From Thiomicrorhabdus sp. (GTDB lineage Bacteria; Pseudomonadota; Gammaproteobacteria; Thiomicrospirales; Thiomicrospiraceae): a stretch of DNA of 8,616 nucleotides. Each line of letters starts with the position of its first letter. Position 1 is the stretch's first letter. Below are positions 1 through 8,328 of this stretch, one piece after another. The DNA lies in NCBI GenBank assembly GCA_021648185.1, contig JAKITH010000042.1, positions 1 to 8,616 of the forward strand, in the 5' to 3' direction. The position numbers were made by a program, and so were the translations under genes. The notes under the pieces were generated by a model. It saw only the letters and a list, made by a program, of their open reading frames with translations. It made no database searches and had not been told where the DNA came from.

Positions 1-578
1 ACTTGTGCTACGGTATAAGGACGCTCTGAAGTATCACGGTAGATTTTTTGCATCCACTCAATGTTGATAACAGGAGCAACGCCAATCCCTAAGTCAACGT
101 GTTGTGCTACGTCGTACATGCCTTCTTTAGGGCCGTGATCTTTGCGTTTTACGGCACCGTGTAGACCTTCATAGAATAAAATATCGGTATCAGGTTCAAT
201 GTCTTCCCAAGGGGTAAATTCACCAGGTTCTAAGTTGGTACCTAATCGAGCATTATGCTCAGCGGCTTCTTCTTCGCTGTGAAGGTAGTAGCGTTTTTTA
301 CCGGTTGCAGTCTCTTTGTAAGAGGCAAACAACGCTTCTAATTTTTGAAATTCATTAGCGTGTTCTGAAAAATGCGTTAATGGTTTGCCGCCATTTTTTT
401 TTGATTCAGCTACTTTTTCACGCATCTCTTTGCGTGAATATTTGTGAAAACTATCGCCTTCAATCACGGCTACGTTTAAGTTTTCACGCTCAAAAATGGT
501 TTCTACAGCTCGTTTTACAAACGAAGTACCTGCTCCGGAAGATCCGGTAACGGCAACGATAGGGTGTTGTACTGACAT
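1..578 (-). CDS. prk: Phosphoribulokinase, N-terminal 192 residues (partial, continues past the left edge)
   Basis: This enzyme phosphorylates ribulose 5-phosphate with ATP to make ribulose 1,5-bisphosphate, the RuBisCO substrate, in the cytoplasm (Calvin cycle). Translating the minus strand from the ATG at 578 gives a P-loop GSSGAGTS at residues 12-19. The GDSFHKY motif at 41-47 places D42 and H45 exactly where the catalytic base and a substrate-site histidine lie in the Rhodobacter enzyme. LFYEGLHG spans 134-141, and KIYRDTSER at 178-186 keeps the family K, R, D and R. The pattern is class I bacterial Prk; family members are usually about 290 residues, so roughly 100 are missing. GGAGA at 586-590 lies 7 bases before the ATG. 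The signature continues R-P-Y-T-V-A where relatives I recall have R-G-x-S/T-x-E. E. coli YeaG-type or uridine kinases are poor alternatives; a PrkB-like paralogue of unknown role is the main one, though this would not change the fold assignment. Confidence 0.93.
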   Translation of the reverse strand, partial: MSVQHPIVAVTGSSGAGTSFVKRAVETIFERENLNVAVIEGDSFHKYSRKEMREKVAESKKNGGKPLTHFSEHANEFQKLEALFASYKETATGKKRYYLHSEEEAAEHNARLGTNLEPGEFTPWEDIEPDTDILFYEGLHGAVKRKDHGPKEGMYDVAQHVDLGIGVAPVINIEWMQKIYRDTSERPYTVAQ

Positions 579-600
579 AAAATAGTCTCCTAAAAATTTA

Positions 601-636
601 AAAAAAATGGTTTAAAACTCAGAGGTTTTCTGAGTT
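601..636 (-). terminator. Stem-loop with T tract after gyrB, ahead of prk
   Basis: Perfect 8-bp inverted repeat: AACTCAGA at 616-623 and TCTGAGTT at 629-636, with a 5-base loop. Read on the minus strand it is followed by TTAAACCA and then eight T residues, the form of a Rho-independent terminator. It lies about 80 bases after the gyrB stop and about 37 bases before the prk start. It probably ends gyrB transcription. Because a possible prk promoter lies upstream of it (682-710), it may instead act in the prk leader. Confidence 0.65.
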
Positions 637-681
637 GTTAAGAGTTTTTATTTTGATGAGCGATATTAGAAACTAAAATCA

Positions 682-710
682 CTTATATTTCAAAAAACTT
701 TTATTGTTTA
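682..710 (-). promoter_or_regulatory. Possible sigma-70 promoter for prk
   Basis: On the minus strand TAAACA (710-705) and TATAAG (687-682) are separated by 17 bases, just after the gyrB stop. The -10 matches 5 of 6 consensus bases and the -35 matches 4 of 6. The region 579-717 is so AT-rich that chance matches are expected; a second candidate is TTGAAA (693-688) with TAATAT (668-663), but its 19-base spacer is poor. A start here would give a prk leader of roughly 100 bases containing the hairpin at 616-636. Confidence 0.3.
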
Positions 711-717
711 TTGTTTT

Positions 718-3159
<2,442 letters not shown>

Positions 3160-3164
3160 TTAAG

Positions 3165-3187
3165 GAGGCACGAAAATACCGTGCCTC
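3165..3187 (-). promoter_or_regulatory. Hairpin in the gyrB leader
   Basis: Perfect 8-bp inverted repeat: GAGGCACG at 3165-3172 and CGTGCCTC at 3180-3187, with the 7-base loop 3173-3179. It ends 20 bases upstream of the gyrB ATG. On the minus strand it is followed by CTTAAAAG rather than a T run, so it is not a canonical terminator. It lies downstream of the likely gyrB promoter and should form in the gyrB mRNA, where it could affect stability or translation. That role is inference. Confidence 0.55.
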
Positions 3188-3217
3188 GATTGTTTTGAGG
3201 GCTAAATTAGACAGGCA

Positions 3218-3226
3218 ATTCTACCA
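3218..3226 (-). promoter_or_regulatory. Candidate gyrB promoter (extended -10)
   Basis: Minus-strand TGGTAGAAT (3226-3218) fits the extended -10 form TGnTAnAAT, with 5 of 6 matches to TATAAT. The hexamer 17 bases upstream is CTGCAT (3246-3241), a weak -35, which extended -10 promoters tolerate. Transcription would begin near 3211, giving a leader of about 67 bases that contains the hairpin at 3165-3187. gyrB is supercoiling-regulated in E. coli; nothing here proves the same control. Confidence 0.5.
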
Positions 3227-3267
3227 TAAATGCGATGCAAATGCAGAGCGGAAAATGGTAGGGAGAA

Positions 3268-3642
3268 TCAGCCAAACATCCAGCTGGTTGGGTTAGGGAT
3301 AGGTTGCTGGTTATTGAGGTATTTAAACCCTTTAACGCAACGAATAATTAACCATATCGCGTAGAACAGTAGAACGAGCCAGCCGATTAAAATGAGGGTT
3401 AATAGGCTGCCGATAATGAGGTACAACAGTCCAATCCAGAAGGTGCGAATTTGGAACTGGTAGTGGGATTGTAAAAAGGTGTTTTCATCGCTTTTATTGA
3501 TGTAGGCCATAATGACACCCACAAGAGCGGTAAAAGGAATGATAAAGCTAGCAAGATACAGTGCATAAATAATCATTGGGAAGGTGGTGTCTGGCTTTGG
3601 GTTTTCAGGGTTTGAAGGCATTGACTTGATGGCATCATTCAT
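3268..3642 (-). CDS. Small three-helix membrane protein, COG3671 / DUF4870-like
   Basis: Function is unknown. The 124-residue product has a hydrophilic, proline-containing N-terminus (1-20), then a hydrophobic helix at about 22-47. A polar stretch with SHYQFQIRTFW at 59-69 follows, then two close hydrophobic helices at about 70-104. A basic RCVKGFKYL segment at 101-109 and a C-terminal NPTSWMFG complete it. The HY-x-FQIRTFWIG core and the P-x-P-x-(S/T)-W-x-F/W-G tail are what I remember from the uncharacterised inner-membrane family COG3671 (DUF4870, Tic20-like); no search was run. AGAAAGGA at 3651-3658 lies 8 bases before the ATG, a good ribosome site. It starts 57 bases after recF and ends 123 bases before gyrB, in the same direction, so it probably shares the recF transcript. 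Its presence between recF and gyrB is not part of the E. coli arrangement. Confidence 0.85.
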   Translation of the reverse strand: MNDAIKSMPSNPENPKPDTTFPMIIYALYLASFIIPFTALVGVIMAYINKSDENTFLQSHYQFQIRTFWIGLLYLIIGSLLTLILIGWLVLLFYAIWLIIRCVKGFKYLNNQQPIPNPTSWMFG

Positions 3643-3699
3643 AAAAAAGATCCTTTCTGAAGGGTTTTAGGAGGGGGTAAGTGTAGCAAAGATAGCTGG

Positions 3700-4809
3700 T
3701 TATTCCTGTTTTTTACGGCTGAGTTCTCCAGACTGAATCTGCCAGATATGCGTGGTTTGCGTATTTAAAATAGGAATAAGGGACAGAGAGGTACTGGTAA
3801 TAATATGTTGTATTTTTAATACTTGCAGTAGTTCAAGCAGTTTTAAGCGGTGGCTTTCATCCAGCTCAGCGGGTAGGTCGTCAATGAGCATGATGACAGG
3901 TTCATTTAATGTTTTTTCGTGTAGGCTGGCTTGTGCAAGCAGCAGGGCACAGACAAAGAGTTTTTGTTGACCTCTTGATAGGGTATTGATGGCTTCTTGG
4001 CCTGAAAATTTAAAGCGAATGTCTGCACGGTGTGCACCGTACTGGGTATGCCCTAACGCACTCTCTTTGGTAAAGTTAAGCGTGTACAACGCCAATAAAT
4101 CTTCGGTGTTTTTAGGCCATCCTGCACGGTATTGGCAGATCACTTTTTCGATAAGTTCTGGCATAAGTGCTTGGCAAAAAGTGACTAAGTAGGGGGTTAA
4201 ATCTTCTAAATAAGACTGGCGTATTTGGTCTATTTTTAGTGCGTTTTCAACTAGAGCTTGATCCCACAGTTGCACTTGCGCTTGAGGAAGACGCTTTTTA
4301 AGGGCTTGATTACGTTGTTTTAAGCCACGTTGGTAGTTGCGCCATAGTGGCATGAAATCGGGGAATTGGTGAAAGCAACCCCAGTCCATAAATTGGCGTC
4401 GTGCTTTGGGGCCATCTTCGAGTAACTTGTGGCTTTCTGGCGTGAGCAGTTGTACGGGAAGGTGTTGTGCGATGATGGATTGAGACGGCGTGTTCTCACT
4501 GTCAATACGCAGCAGGGTGTGTTGTTGGCTTTTTTGTATGCCTAATCGATGTGAAGGGCTGTTTGATATGGAGTGACTTGAATGAACTTCGGCAAATACA
4601 GTGAGAGTCGTTTGTTGATGTTGTATCAGGTGTTGTACTTTAGGGGTTCGAAAAGAGCGGCCTGTTGCGAGCATCCAGATCGCCTCAATGACGGAGGTTT
4701 TTCCTGCGGCATTGTCGCCCACAATTAAATTTAATCCACTGCTGAGCTCACACTGTATGTGTGGGCAGTTGCGAAAGTGTTGAATGGAGAGCTGATTAAT
4801 TTGTGTCAA
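3700..4809 (-). CDS. recF: DNA replication and repair protein RecF
   Basis: RecF is an SMC-like ATPase that acts with RecO and RecR to load RecA onto gapped DNA at stalled forks. The 369-residue protein has Walker A GDNAAGKT at 31-38, LLTPESHKLLEDGPKARRQF from 121, DWGCFH at 142-147, the ABC signature LSRGQQK at 277-283 and Walker B VIMLIDDLPAELD at 305-317. Length and order match E. coli RecF (357 residues). The start is TTG at 4809-4807: an in-frame TGA lies four codons upstream, the first in-frame ATG is codon 46, and only the TTG keeps the conserved N-terminal LSIQHFRN. No Shine-Dalgarno is visible before the TTG. A strong stem-loop (4853-4889) separates it from dnaN, so expression is probably low and partly by readthrough. 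The leader also has a run of eight C on the coding strand (4844-4837). Confidence 0.97.
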   Translation of the reverse strand: MTQINQLSIQHFRNCPHIQCELSSGLNLIVGDNAAGKTSVIEAIWMLATGRSFRTPKVQHLIQHQQTTLTVFAEVHSSHSISNSPSHRLGIQKSQQHTLLRIDSENTPSQSIIAQHLPVQLLTPESHKLLEDGPKARRQFMDWGCFHQFPDFMPLWRNYQRGLKQRNQALKKRLPQAQVQLWDQALVENALKIDQIRQSYLEDLTPYLVTFCQALMPELIEKVICQYRAGWPKNTEDLLALYTLNFTKESALGHTQYGAHRADIRFKFSGQEAINTLSRGQQKLFVCALLLAQASLHEKTLNEPVIMLIDDLPAELDESHRLKLLELLQVLKIQHIITSTSLSLIPILNTQTTHIWQIQSGELSRKKQE

Positions 4810-4852
4810 CGTTATGGATCATTTTCTGAGGAATAAGGGGGGGGAGAAAATG

Positions 4853-4889
4853 TTAAAGCAGGATTAAATAAGGTTTAATCCTGCTTTAA
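4853..4889 (-). terminator. Strong stem-loop between dnaN and recF
   Basis: A perfect 16-bp inverted repeat with a 5-base loop: left arm 4853-4868, right arm 4874-4889, with the core GCAGGATT. Read on the minus strand it begins 16 bases after the dnaN stop and is followed by CATTTTCT. That tail is less T-rich than a textbook terminator, but the T residues at the end of the arm add to it. It probably ends or attenuates dnaA-dnaN transcription ahead of recF. Confidence 0.72.
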
Positions 4890-4905
4890 ATTAGAAGGTT
4901 AGTGG

Positions 4906-6015
4906 CTATAAACGCATTGGCATAATTACATGCTGACAGTGGCATACATCGGTTTTAGTCTCAATTAAACAGCTGCTATTAGCATCTTTTAAAATCAAGG
5001 TAACACAATCATCTTGCATAGAGTTAAGGACATCAATGATGTAATTTACATTAAAGCCAATTTCCATTTCAGTACCTTGGTAGTCAATGGCCATGTCTTC
5101 ATGTGATTCATCTTGCTCACTGTTTGATGCATTGACGGCTAAGAGGTTTTGGCTGAGTACCAAGCGAATTCCTTTGAATTTATCATTAGATAAAATGGAA
5201 GCGCGTTGCAGCAGTGCCTTTAGTAACTCTTTATCGGTCTGGATAAGTTGGTCATTGTCAGAAGGAATGACTCGTAGGTAGTCAGGAAAACGACCGTCTA
5301 CAAGTTTACAGGTAAATACGGTGTTTTCCAGTTGTACGGTGAGATAGTTTCTGGCAAGAGAGAATTCAATTAAAGTGTCTTCATCGCTCATCAGTTTTTG
5401 TAGCTCCAGCACCCCTTTTCTTGGCAAAATGGCTTGGGTAGGCGTGAGGCCTTCGGTCTCCAGTTGCGTGTAACAGGTGGATAAACGATGGCCATCGGTT
5501 GCGACAACGCGTAATGTGTTGTTGCTAATGTCAAATAACATGCCGTTGAGGTAAAAACGAACGTCTAGACTCGCCATTGCAAAGCCTGAGTGCAAAATAA
5601 GTTGTTTTAGTTGGTGTTGTGACAGTGAAAAAGATAAGTCTGTTTGCGTTAAGTCCATGGTTGGAAAGTCTTCCGCCGGTAAGGTGGAAAGCTTAAAGCG
5701 TGAACGTCCAGCAGAGAGTGTACAACGAGCCCCATCAAAGTCTAACGTAATGGTGAGTCCGTTGGGCAGTGAGCGTACAATATTAATCAGTTTCATGGCA
5801 GGAAGCGTGATTGAAAATTGCGGTGTATCGCTTGATTCTAATTCCGTTGTGGCACGCGTTTCAATTTCTAAGTCCGATGCGGTAACGGTGAGTGTATTTT
5901 CAGAGGTTTGAAATAAAACATTGCCTAAAATCGGCATGGTTTGACGTTTTTCGACAACGCCCCCTACGGTTTGCAGAACACTTAAAAGGTTTTCACGAGT
6001 TAAAGTAATTTTCAT
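4906..6015 (-). CDS. dnaN: DNA polymerase III beta subunit (sliding clamp)
   Basis: DnaN forms the dimeric ring that tethers polymerase III and other replication and repair proteins to DNA. The 369-residue product (366 in E. coli) contains the three clamp folds. Family landmarks are MPILGNVL at 27-34, SGRSRF-equivalent AGRSRFKLSTLPAEDFP at 102-118, DVRFYLNGMLF at 151-161, ATDGHRL at 172-178, LPRKGVLEL at 197-205, KLVDGRFPDY at 237-246, ASILSNDKFKG at 272-282, EMEIGFNV at 316-323 and the C-terminal MPMRL. The ATG at 6015 matches the E. coli start, with AAGAGA 7 bases upstream (6023-6028). Only 17 bases separate it from the dnaA stop, so the two are almost certainly cotranscribed. Transcription probably falls at the hairpin 4853-4889. 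The segment CHCQH at 358-362 near the C-terminus is an unusual but probably neutral local feature. Confidence 0.98.
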   Translation of the reverse strand: MKITLTRENLLSVLQTVGGVVEKRQTMPILGNVLFQTSENTLTVTASDLEIETRATTELESSDTPQFSITLPAMKLINIVRSLPNGLTITLDFDGARCTLSAGRSRFKLSTLPAEDFPTMDLTQTDLSFSLSQHQLKQLILHSGFAMASLDVRFYLNGMLFDISNNTLRVVATDGHRLSTCYTQLETEGLTPTQAILPRKGVLELQKLMSDEDTLIEFSLARNYLTVQLENTVFTCKLVDGRFPDYLRVIPSDNDQLIQTDKELLKALLQRASILSNDKFKGIRLVLSQNLLAVNASNSEQDESHEDMAIDYQGTEMEIGFNVNYIIDVLNSMQDDCVTLILKDANSSCLIETKTDVCHCQHVIMPMRL

Positions 6016-6032
6016 GCCAAGGTCTCTTAATC

Positions 6033-7409
6033 TTAATTGGTGATAATACGAATTAAACTGTTAAAATCATTGTCTATATGGTGGTCTTGCTCTCGCAGCT
6101 CTTTAATTTTTCGCACGGCATGGAGAACGGTGGTGTGGTCTCGGCCACCAAACGCATCGCCAATTTCCGGTAAGCTATGATTGGTAAGCTCTTTGGCAAT
6201 GGCCATTGCAACTTGTCTTGGTCGTGCAATATTTCGGGTACGGCGTTTAGAGAGTAAGTCGGCTACGCGTAATTTAAAATAGTCGGCAACGGTTTTTTGA
6301 ATGTTATCTAATGTAACCATTTTTTGTTGCAGAGCCAGTAGGTCTTTAAGGGCATCTTTGACCACTTCAACGGTTAAGGCTTGCTGAGTAAATTGTGAAT
6401 AAGCCCCTACTCGCTTTAAAGCACCCTCCAAATCTCTAACATTACCACGTAATCGTTTGGCAATAAAGAAGGCGACCTCTTCGGGAAGAGCGATGCCAAA
6501 CTCGGAGGCTTTTTTGAGTAAAATAGCCACGCGCATTTCAAATTCAGGTGGTTCGACCGCAATGGTTAACCCCCAGCCAAAGCGAGATTTTAAACGGTCT
6601 TCCAGTCCATCGACCTCTTTAGGAAAGCGATCACTGGTTAAAATAACCTGCTTATTGCCTTCGAGTAGAGTATTGAATGTGTGAAAAAACTCTTCTTGTG
6701 ATTGCTCTTTATTTGAAAAGAATTGAATGTCATCAATTAAAATGGCATCTAATGAGCGGTAAAAACGCTTGAACTCATCAATTTTATTGTGACGCAGTGC
6801 ATTGACCATGTCAGCCACAAATCGTTCTGAGTGTAGATAGACAACACGTGCATCGGGCTTGTCTTTTAGCAATTGGTTACCAATGGCATGCATTAAATGC
6901 GTTTTACCTAATCCTACGCCACCATAGATAAAGAAGGGATTATAGCTTCCACCTGGGTTTTCAGCCACTTGCCGTGCTGCTGCGGCGGCAAGTTGGTTGG
7001 CTTTACCTTCAACAAAGGTATCAAAGGTAAAGCTGGCATTTAGACCATGTTTAATGGTTGATTTTTTAACACTGCTTACGGCGGGTTTGCTATGTTTTTT
7101 GGTCGATTTATTTTTGTTTTGCAGTGGCTGAGGCATGGTTACTTCAGGTTCTGGTAAGGCATCAAAGCTATAATCGCCAATTTCGAGCAATATCTCAGGG
7201 GTATTGATCGGCGCCGCTTTTTTAATGGCTTGGCGAATATTGGTCATTAACTTTTTATTGACCCAGTCTAAAATAAACGTAGAAGGGGCAAGTAAGCGAA
7301 TGGCAGACTCCTCTTCAATCGCCTGAAGTGGACGAATCCACGTATGAAACTGTTGATCGTTAAGATCACTTTCTAAGTGTTTAAGGCTTTGGGTCCACAA
7401 TGTTGACAA
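6033..7409 (-). CDS. dnaA: Chromosomal replication initiator protein DnaA
   Basis: DnaA binds origin boxes, oligomerises with ATP and melts the origin. The 458-residue protein has domain I (about 1-85, including [10 protein letters not shown] at 21-30 and FILDWV at 45-50). A short lysine- and serine-rich linker (about 95-120) follows, then the AAA+ domain. Its landmarks are Walker A GGVGLGKT at 163-170, Walker B LIDD at 224-227, sensor 1 TSDR at 258-261, the arginine-finger motif SRFGWGL at 275-281 and [11 protein letters not shown] at 321-331. Domain IV (about 362-458) ends with the DNA-binding signature [15 protein letters not shown] at 421-435. The start is TTG at 7409-7407, with AAGGA (7421-7417) 7 bases upstream; it aligns with E. 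coli MSLSLW, where the start is also non-ATG (GTG). DnaA boxes flank its promoter, so autorepression is likely. Confidence 0.99.
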   Translation of the reverse strand: MSTLWTQSLKHLESDLNDQQFHTWIRPLQAIEEESAIRLLAPSTFILDWVNKKLMTNIRQAIKKAAPINTPEILLEIGDYSFDALPEPEVTMPQPLQNKNKSTKKHSKPAVSSVKKSTIKHGLNASFTFDTFVEGKANQLAAAAARQVAENPGGSYNPFFIYGGVGLGKTHLMHAIGNQLLKDKPDARVVYLHSERFVADMVNALRHNKIDEFKRFYRSLDAILIDDIQFFSNKEQSQEEFFHTFNTLLEGNKQVILTSDRFPKEVDGLEDRLKSRFGWGLTIAVEPPEFEMRVAILLKKASEFGIALPEEVAFFIAKRLRGNVRDLEGALKRVGAYSQFTQQALTVEVVKDALKDLLALQQKMVTLDNIQKTVADYFKLRVADLLSKRRTRNIARPRQVAMAIAKELTNHSLPEIGDAFGGRDHTTVLHAVRKIKELREQDHHIDNDFNSLIRIITN

Positions 7410-7445
7410 AAGAGTATCCTTGAGGCGAATGGTTCGAATTGATTA

Positions 7446-7524
7446 TGTGGATAAGTATACCTGTGAATAACTTTAAAACAAGAGCTTTCCTGTGGATAAG
7501 TCTGTGCATATACCCTGTGGATAA
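7446..7524. other. oriC: DnaA-box cluster (oriC core)
   Basis: Five nine-base DnaA boxes lie in the same orientation; each reads as TTATNCACA on the minus strand. Three are perfect TTATCCACA: 7446-7454, 7491-7499 and 7516-7524. One is TTATTCACA at 7462-7470. One is weaker, ATATGCACA at 7503-7511. Start-to-start spacings are 16, 29, 12 and 13 bases, so the last three form a tight array with near-helical phasing, next to the AT-rich stretch. The position between dnaA and the divergent rpmH side, and the change of gene strand here, support origin function. No GATC occurs at 7410-7640, unlike the GATC-rich E. coli oriC. Confidence 0.85.
7454..7481 (-). promoter_or_regulatory. Candidate dnaA promoter embedded in DnaA boxes
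   Basis: On the minus strand TTGTTT (7481-7476) and TATACT (7459-7454) are 16 bases apart. The -10 matches 5 of 6 and the -35 only 3 of 6. The box 7462-7470 lies in the spacer and the box 7446-7454 covers the likely start point near 7447. Bound DnaA would block RNA polymerase, the autoregulation known for dnaA in other bacteria. The mRNA leader would be about 38 bases. Confidence 0.5.
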
Positions 7525-7605
7525 CCTGATTTTATAGGTGTTTATCTTGTTGAATATAAAGTGTTTTTTACGGTTTTGAATTTAAATAAAAAAATTGTTA
7601 CTCTT
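7525..7605. other. AT-rich stretch, probable DNA unwinding element
   Basis: This stretch beside the three closely spaced DnaA boxes is markedly AT-rich. The 20 bases at 7581-7600 contain a single G and no C, and T runs occur at 7563-7569 and 7603-7607. An AT-rich, box-adjacent position is the usual place of the origin unwinding element. No E. coli-type 13-mer repeats are visible, so the exact melting site is inferred from composition only. A possible promoter for the rightward gene overlaps it. Confidence 0.55.
7576..7604 (+). promoter_or_regulatory. Weak candidate promoter for the YqaA-like gene
   Basis: TTGAAT (7576-7581) and TACTCT (7599-7604) are 17 bases apart, with TG one base ahead of the -10 (7596-7597). 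The -10 hexamer is poor (3 of 6). If used, transcription would start near 7611, which supports the ATG at 7641 as the translation start rather than the GTG at 7611. Chance matches are likely in such AT-rich DNA. Confidence 0.28.
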
Positions 7606-7640
7606 TTTGAGTGCTGTGCCTATTTTTTGAGAAAATAAAA

Positions 7641-8087
7641 ATGATGAATTTTTTTACAGAGCTCGGTATTTTTGGCCTGTTTGTGTCTGCTTTTTTAGCC
7701 GCAACTATATTACCGCTGAGTTCAGAAATTATTCTCGTTGCTTTATTGTTGTCTGAAGTGAGCCCTGTGACACTAGTGGTTGTGGCAACCATTGGGAATG
7801 TATTGGGCTCTGTGGTGAATTATGTGATTGGCTTTTGGGGCGGGACGTTTTTGCAACGTAAGGTGCTAAAGGTATCTGAAGCCGACTTTGAAAAATCAGA
7901 GCAACGTTTTCGTAAGCTGGGTGCGCTGAGCCTTCTGTTTGCATGGGTTCCTATTATTGGAGACCCATTAACCTTGGTTGCAGGGGTGCTTAGAGTCAAT
8001 TTCATACTGTTTTTAGTGTTAGTGACGTTAGGTAAGTTTGGGCGATATTGGGTGGTGGCGTATATCACCTTGCCCAATGGATTTTAA
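7641..8087 (+). CDS. yqaA: YqaA family inner-membrane protein (VTT/DedA-like)
   Basis: The 148-residue product resembles E. coli YqaA (142 residues), an inner-membrane protein of the VTT / DedA-like (SNARE-associated) group, COG1238. The exact substrate is not established; larger DedA relatives are flippases or transporters needed for membrane homeostasis. Visible features are a hydrophobic segment at 8-36 with the re-entrant motif LPLSSE (24-29), ATIGNVLGSVVNY at 49-61, and a polar loop at 70-92. AWVPIIGDPLTLVAGVLR at 101-118 is the YqaA counterpart of SWMPVVGDLLCLLAGWMR. A last helix with LGKFGRY (130-136) completes it. A longer ORF could start at GTG 7611, but ATG 7641 has GAGA 8 bases upstream (7629-7632) and gives the family length. 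The gene sits between the origin and rpmH, transcribed away from the origin. Confidence 0.9.
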   Translation: MMNFFTELGIFGLFVSAFLAATILPLSSEIILVALLLSEVSPVTLVVVATIGNVLGSVVNYVIGFWGGTFLQRKVLKVSEADFEKSEQRFRKLGALSLLFAWVPIIGDPLTLVAGVLRVNFILFLVLVTLGKFGRYWVVAYITLPNGF

Positions 8088-8096
8088 AAGAGGTAT

Positions 8097-8115
8097 TATC
8101 TTTTTAAGATATTTT
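8097..8115 (+). terminator. Weak AT-rich stem-loop after the YqaA-like gene
   Basis: TATCTT (8097-8102) and AAGATA (8106-8111) can pair around a 3-base T loop and are followed by TTTTC. The stem is short and AT-rich, so it would be a poor terminator. An overlapping alternative pairs AAAAGA (8086-8091) with TCTTTT (8099-8104). It lies directly before the rpmH -35 box. Confidence 0.25.
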
Positions 8116-8116
8116 C

Positions 8117-8145
8117 TTGTTTTTTGGTTGATTACTCTATATAAT
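8117..8145 (+). promoter_or_regulatory. rpmH-rnpA sigma-70 promoter
   Basis: TTGTTT (8117-8122) and a perfect TATAAT (8140-8145) are separated by the optimal 17 bases. The start would be near 8152, followed by a leader of about 42 bases before rpmH. This is the strongest promoter match in the window, fitting the high output expected of a ribosomal protein gene. Confidence 0.85.
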
Positions 8146-8193
8146 CCCCGTTTTTCCGGATGTCGGAATAGAAATATTTAAGGATTCAGTGAC

Positions 8194-8328
8194 ATGAAAC
8201 GTACATTTCAACCTAGTGTTATCAAACGTGCCCGTACACACGGTTTTCGTGCTCGTATGGCGACTAAAAATGGTCGTAAAATTTTAGCTGCTCGTCGTGC
8301 GAAAGGACGTAAGCGCTTAGCTGTATAG
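8194..8328 (+). CDS. rpmH: 50S ribosomal protein L34
   Basis: L34 is a small, very basic protein of the large ribosomal subunit. The 44 codons give [18 protein letters not shown], then [20 protein letters not shown] and RKRLAV, the standard bacterial L34 in full (44-46 residues is normal). AAGGA at 8180-8184 lies 9 bases before the ATG. Many arginines use CGT, as expected for a highly expressed gene. It is led by the near-consensus promoter at 8117-8145 and followed 49 bases later by rnpA in the same direction, the conserved rpmH-rnpA pairing. Confidence 0.99.
   Translation: MKRTFQPSVIKRARTHGFRARMATKNGRKILAARRAKGRKRLAV

Noticed and set aside
3161..3168. Plus-strand TAAGGAGG, a perfect Shine-Dalgarno look-alike
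   Set aside because: No plus-strand reading frame with a suitable start follows. It overlaps the arm of the gyrB leader hairpin and lies on the non-coding strand.
3652..3663. CCTT/AAGG mini-hairpin over the ribosome site of the small membrane protein gene
   Set aside because: Only four base pairs; too small to claim control of translation.
7611..7640. GTG at 7611 as a longer start for the YqaA-like gene
   Set aside because: It adds ten residues not seen in YqaA, lacks a ribosome site and falls at the possible transcription start. ATG 7641 has GAGA at a good distance.
7598..8077. Minus-strand open frames opposite the YqaA-like gene
   Set aside because: Several overlap one another and the real gene; none has family features or a ribosome site.
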